Shown piece after piece: positions 6,732 through 7,672 of a stretch of 7,672 nt of DNA. Position 1 is the stretch's first letter, and every line of letters starts with the position of its first letter. Origin of the DNA: Candidatus Mesolinea sp. (GTDB lineage: Bacteria > Chloroflexota > Anaerolineae > Anaerolineales > Anaerolineaceae); NCBI GenBank assembly GCA_003499715.1, contig DNSH01000157.1:1-7672 (forward strand). The letters run 5' to 3'. The position numbers and the translations under genes are program-made. The notes beneath the pieces were generated by a model, which was given only the letters and a program-made list of their open reading frames with translations, searched no databases and was not told the DNA's origin.

Positions 6732-7672
6732 TTATCGTGATGAAGAGCCTGTATTTTTATCGGTCAAATTTTCGGGCAGCTCCACTGCTACAGATAATTT
6801 ACGGCGCTGACAGCAAGCTTTAATAAAGCCGCTAAAAAGCGGATGCGGCGAAGTGGGTCGGGAGAGAAACTCTGGATGAAATTGGCAGCCAATCATGAAA
6901 GGATGATCTCGCACCTCCGCCATCTCAACTAGGATTCCATCTGGAGAAAGCCCGGACATAATCAACCCGTGCTCTTCTAAAGCTTGTCGGTATGCGTTGT
7001 TAACTTCATAGCGATGGCGATGGCGTTCCTCGATTCTATCAGTCTGGTACAGGCGCGCTGCCAAGGTGCCTGGTTGGATCACACACGGGTAAAGCCCCAA
7101 GCGCATCGTTCCGCCTTTATCTGCCAAACCTCGCTGTTCTGCCATCAAATCAATAACCGGATGGCGTGTGCGTTGATCAAATTCGGGTGAGTTGGCATCC
7201 TCCATACCCAGCACATTGCGTGCATATTCAATCACCATCACTTGCATGCCCAAACACAATCCTAAATAGGGCACCTGATGCTCACGGGCATATTTAGCTG
7301 CGATAATCTTGCCTTCCACCCCACGGGAGCCAAACCCGCCTGGTACCACAATGCCATCTACTTGCTCCAGGCGCTCCAACCCAATGCCCTTCTCTAAGTC
7401 GGTTGCCGAAATCCATTCGATTTCCACATCCACGCCAGCATACAAGGCAGCGTGCCGCAAGGCTTCGCGTACACTGATATAGGCATCATGCAACTCTACA
7501 TACTTCCCCACCAAACCAATGCGAATTTTTGGTTTTTCCCGCTCGAGTTCACTCACCATCCAACGCCATGCCTGTAAATCGGGCGCTTGCTTCGGAGCCA
7601 AATCCAAGCGGCTGAGTAAAATTTCTGCCACATGCATATCTTCTAAAGTTAGTGGAATTTGATACAGCAAGT
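6732..7672 (-). CDS. pyrG: CTP synthase, C-terminal part (N-terminus beyond window edge)
   Basis: About 313 residues of a protein that is normally about 540 long. CTP synthase converts UTP to CTP using ATP and glutamine, the last step of de novo CTP formation. The visible part begins at the end of the synthase domain (YQIPLTLEDM), then the linker (IRIGLVGKYVELHDAYISV) and the class I glutamine amidotransferase domain. Numbering from the first full codon (TTG, 7670-7668), the amidotransferase has GGFGSRG (111-117), the nucleophile C139 in GLCLGMQ, and the H265/E267 pair in FHPEF, so the glutaminase triad is intact. The open frame continues through the right edge; the ammonia-tunnel and UTP/ATP-binding synthase domain lies outside. 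After FIKACC there is a tail of about 25 polar residues ending SSSR, somewhat longer than in many homologues. The next gene on this strand is the DUF389 gene after a 324-bp gap, so co-transcription is doubtful. Confidence 0.96.
   Translation of the reverse strand, partial: LLYQIPLTLEDMHVAEILLSRLDLAPKQAPDLQAWRWMVSELEREKPKIRIGLVGKYVELHDAYISVREALRHAALYAGVDVEIEWISATDLEKGIGLERLEQVDGIVVPGGFGSRGVEGKIIAAKYAREHQVPYLGLCLGMQVMVIEYARNVLGMEDANSPEFDQRTRHPVIDLMAEQRGLADKGGTMRLGLYPCVIQPGTLAARLYQTDRIEERHRHRYEVNNAYRQALEEHGLIMSGLSPDGILVEMAEVRDHPFMIGCQFHPEFLSRPTSPHPLFSGFIKACCQRRKLSVAVELPENLTDKNTGSSSR

Noticed and set aside
6596..6823. 75-codon plus-strand frame starting with GTG
   Set aside because: Its last third is antisense to the end of pyrG, it has no ribosome binding site, and no family is recognised.

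Overview
The window looks like a chromosomal stretch from a Chloroflexota bacterium, most likely Anaerolineae-like. This is an inference. It rests on moderate GC content, the long Thr/Pro linker in an envelope protein, and the mix of a family 5 type uracil-DNA glycosylase and a DUF389 membrane protein among housekeeping genes. No 16S or other phylogenetic marker is present, apart from enolase and CTP synthase, which could be placed on a tree.

Layout from left to right: (1) the start of an ArsR/SmtB-family metal-sensing repressor, cut by the left edge, with its promoter and a perfect 20-bp palindromic operator; (2) a DEDDh 3'-5' exonuclease on the minus strand; (3) a divergent class I SAM methyltransferase on the plus strand; (4) a family 5 type [4Fe-4S] uracil-DNA glycosylase on the minus strand, whose stop codon overlaps the methyltransferase stop; (5) enolase (eno) on the minus strand, bracketed by two copies of a roughly 350-bp non-coding element; (6) a DUF389 multi-pass membrane protein with a Thr/Pro linker and a C-terminal SH3-like domain, minus strand; (7) the C-terminal part of CTP synthase (pyrG), minus strand, cut by the right edge.

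The most notable structure is the pair of related non-coding elements (2655-3006 and 4442-4796, roughly 80-85% identical by hand alignment, same orientation). Each begins TGT and ends ACA, and has about 50-bp imperfect terminal inverted repeats. Each terminal repeat holds two blocks of the motif TGTCCTAA spaced 24-25 bp apart. Each copy also carries an internal hairpin and has no open reading frame. Copy A is flanked by a perfect 15-bp direct repeat that overlaps the eno terminator, so it is a recognisable insertion. These behave like a MITE family, which I do not recognise by name.

The genes do not form one pathway. The exonuclease and uracil-DNA glycosylase are DNA-maintenance enzymes, enolase is glycolytic, and CTP synthase belongs to pyrimidine nucleotide synthesis. 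Most genes appear to have their own promoters. Two of them (methyltransferase, glycosylase) have -10 boxes so close to the start codon that leaderless transcripts are predicted.
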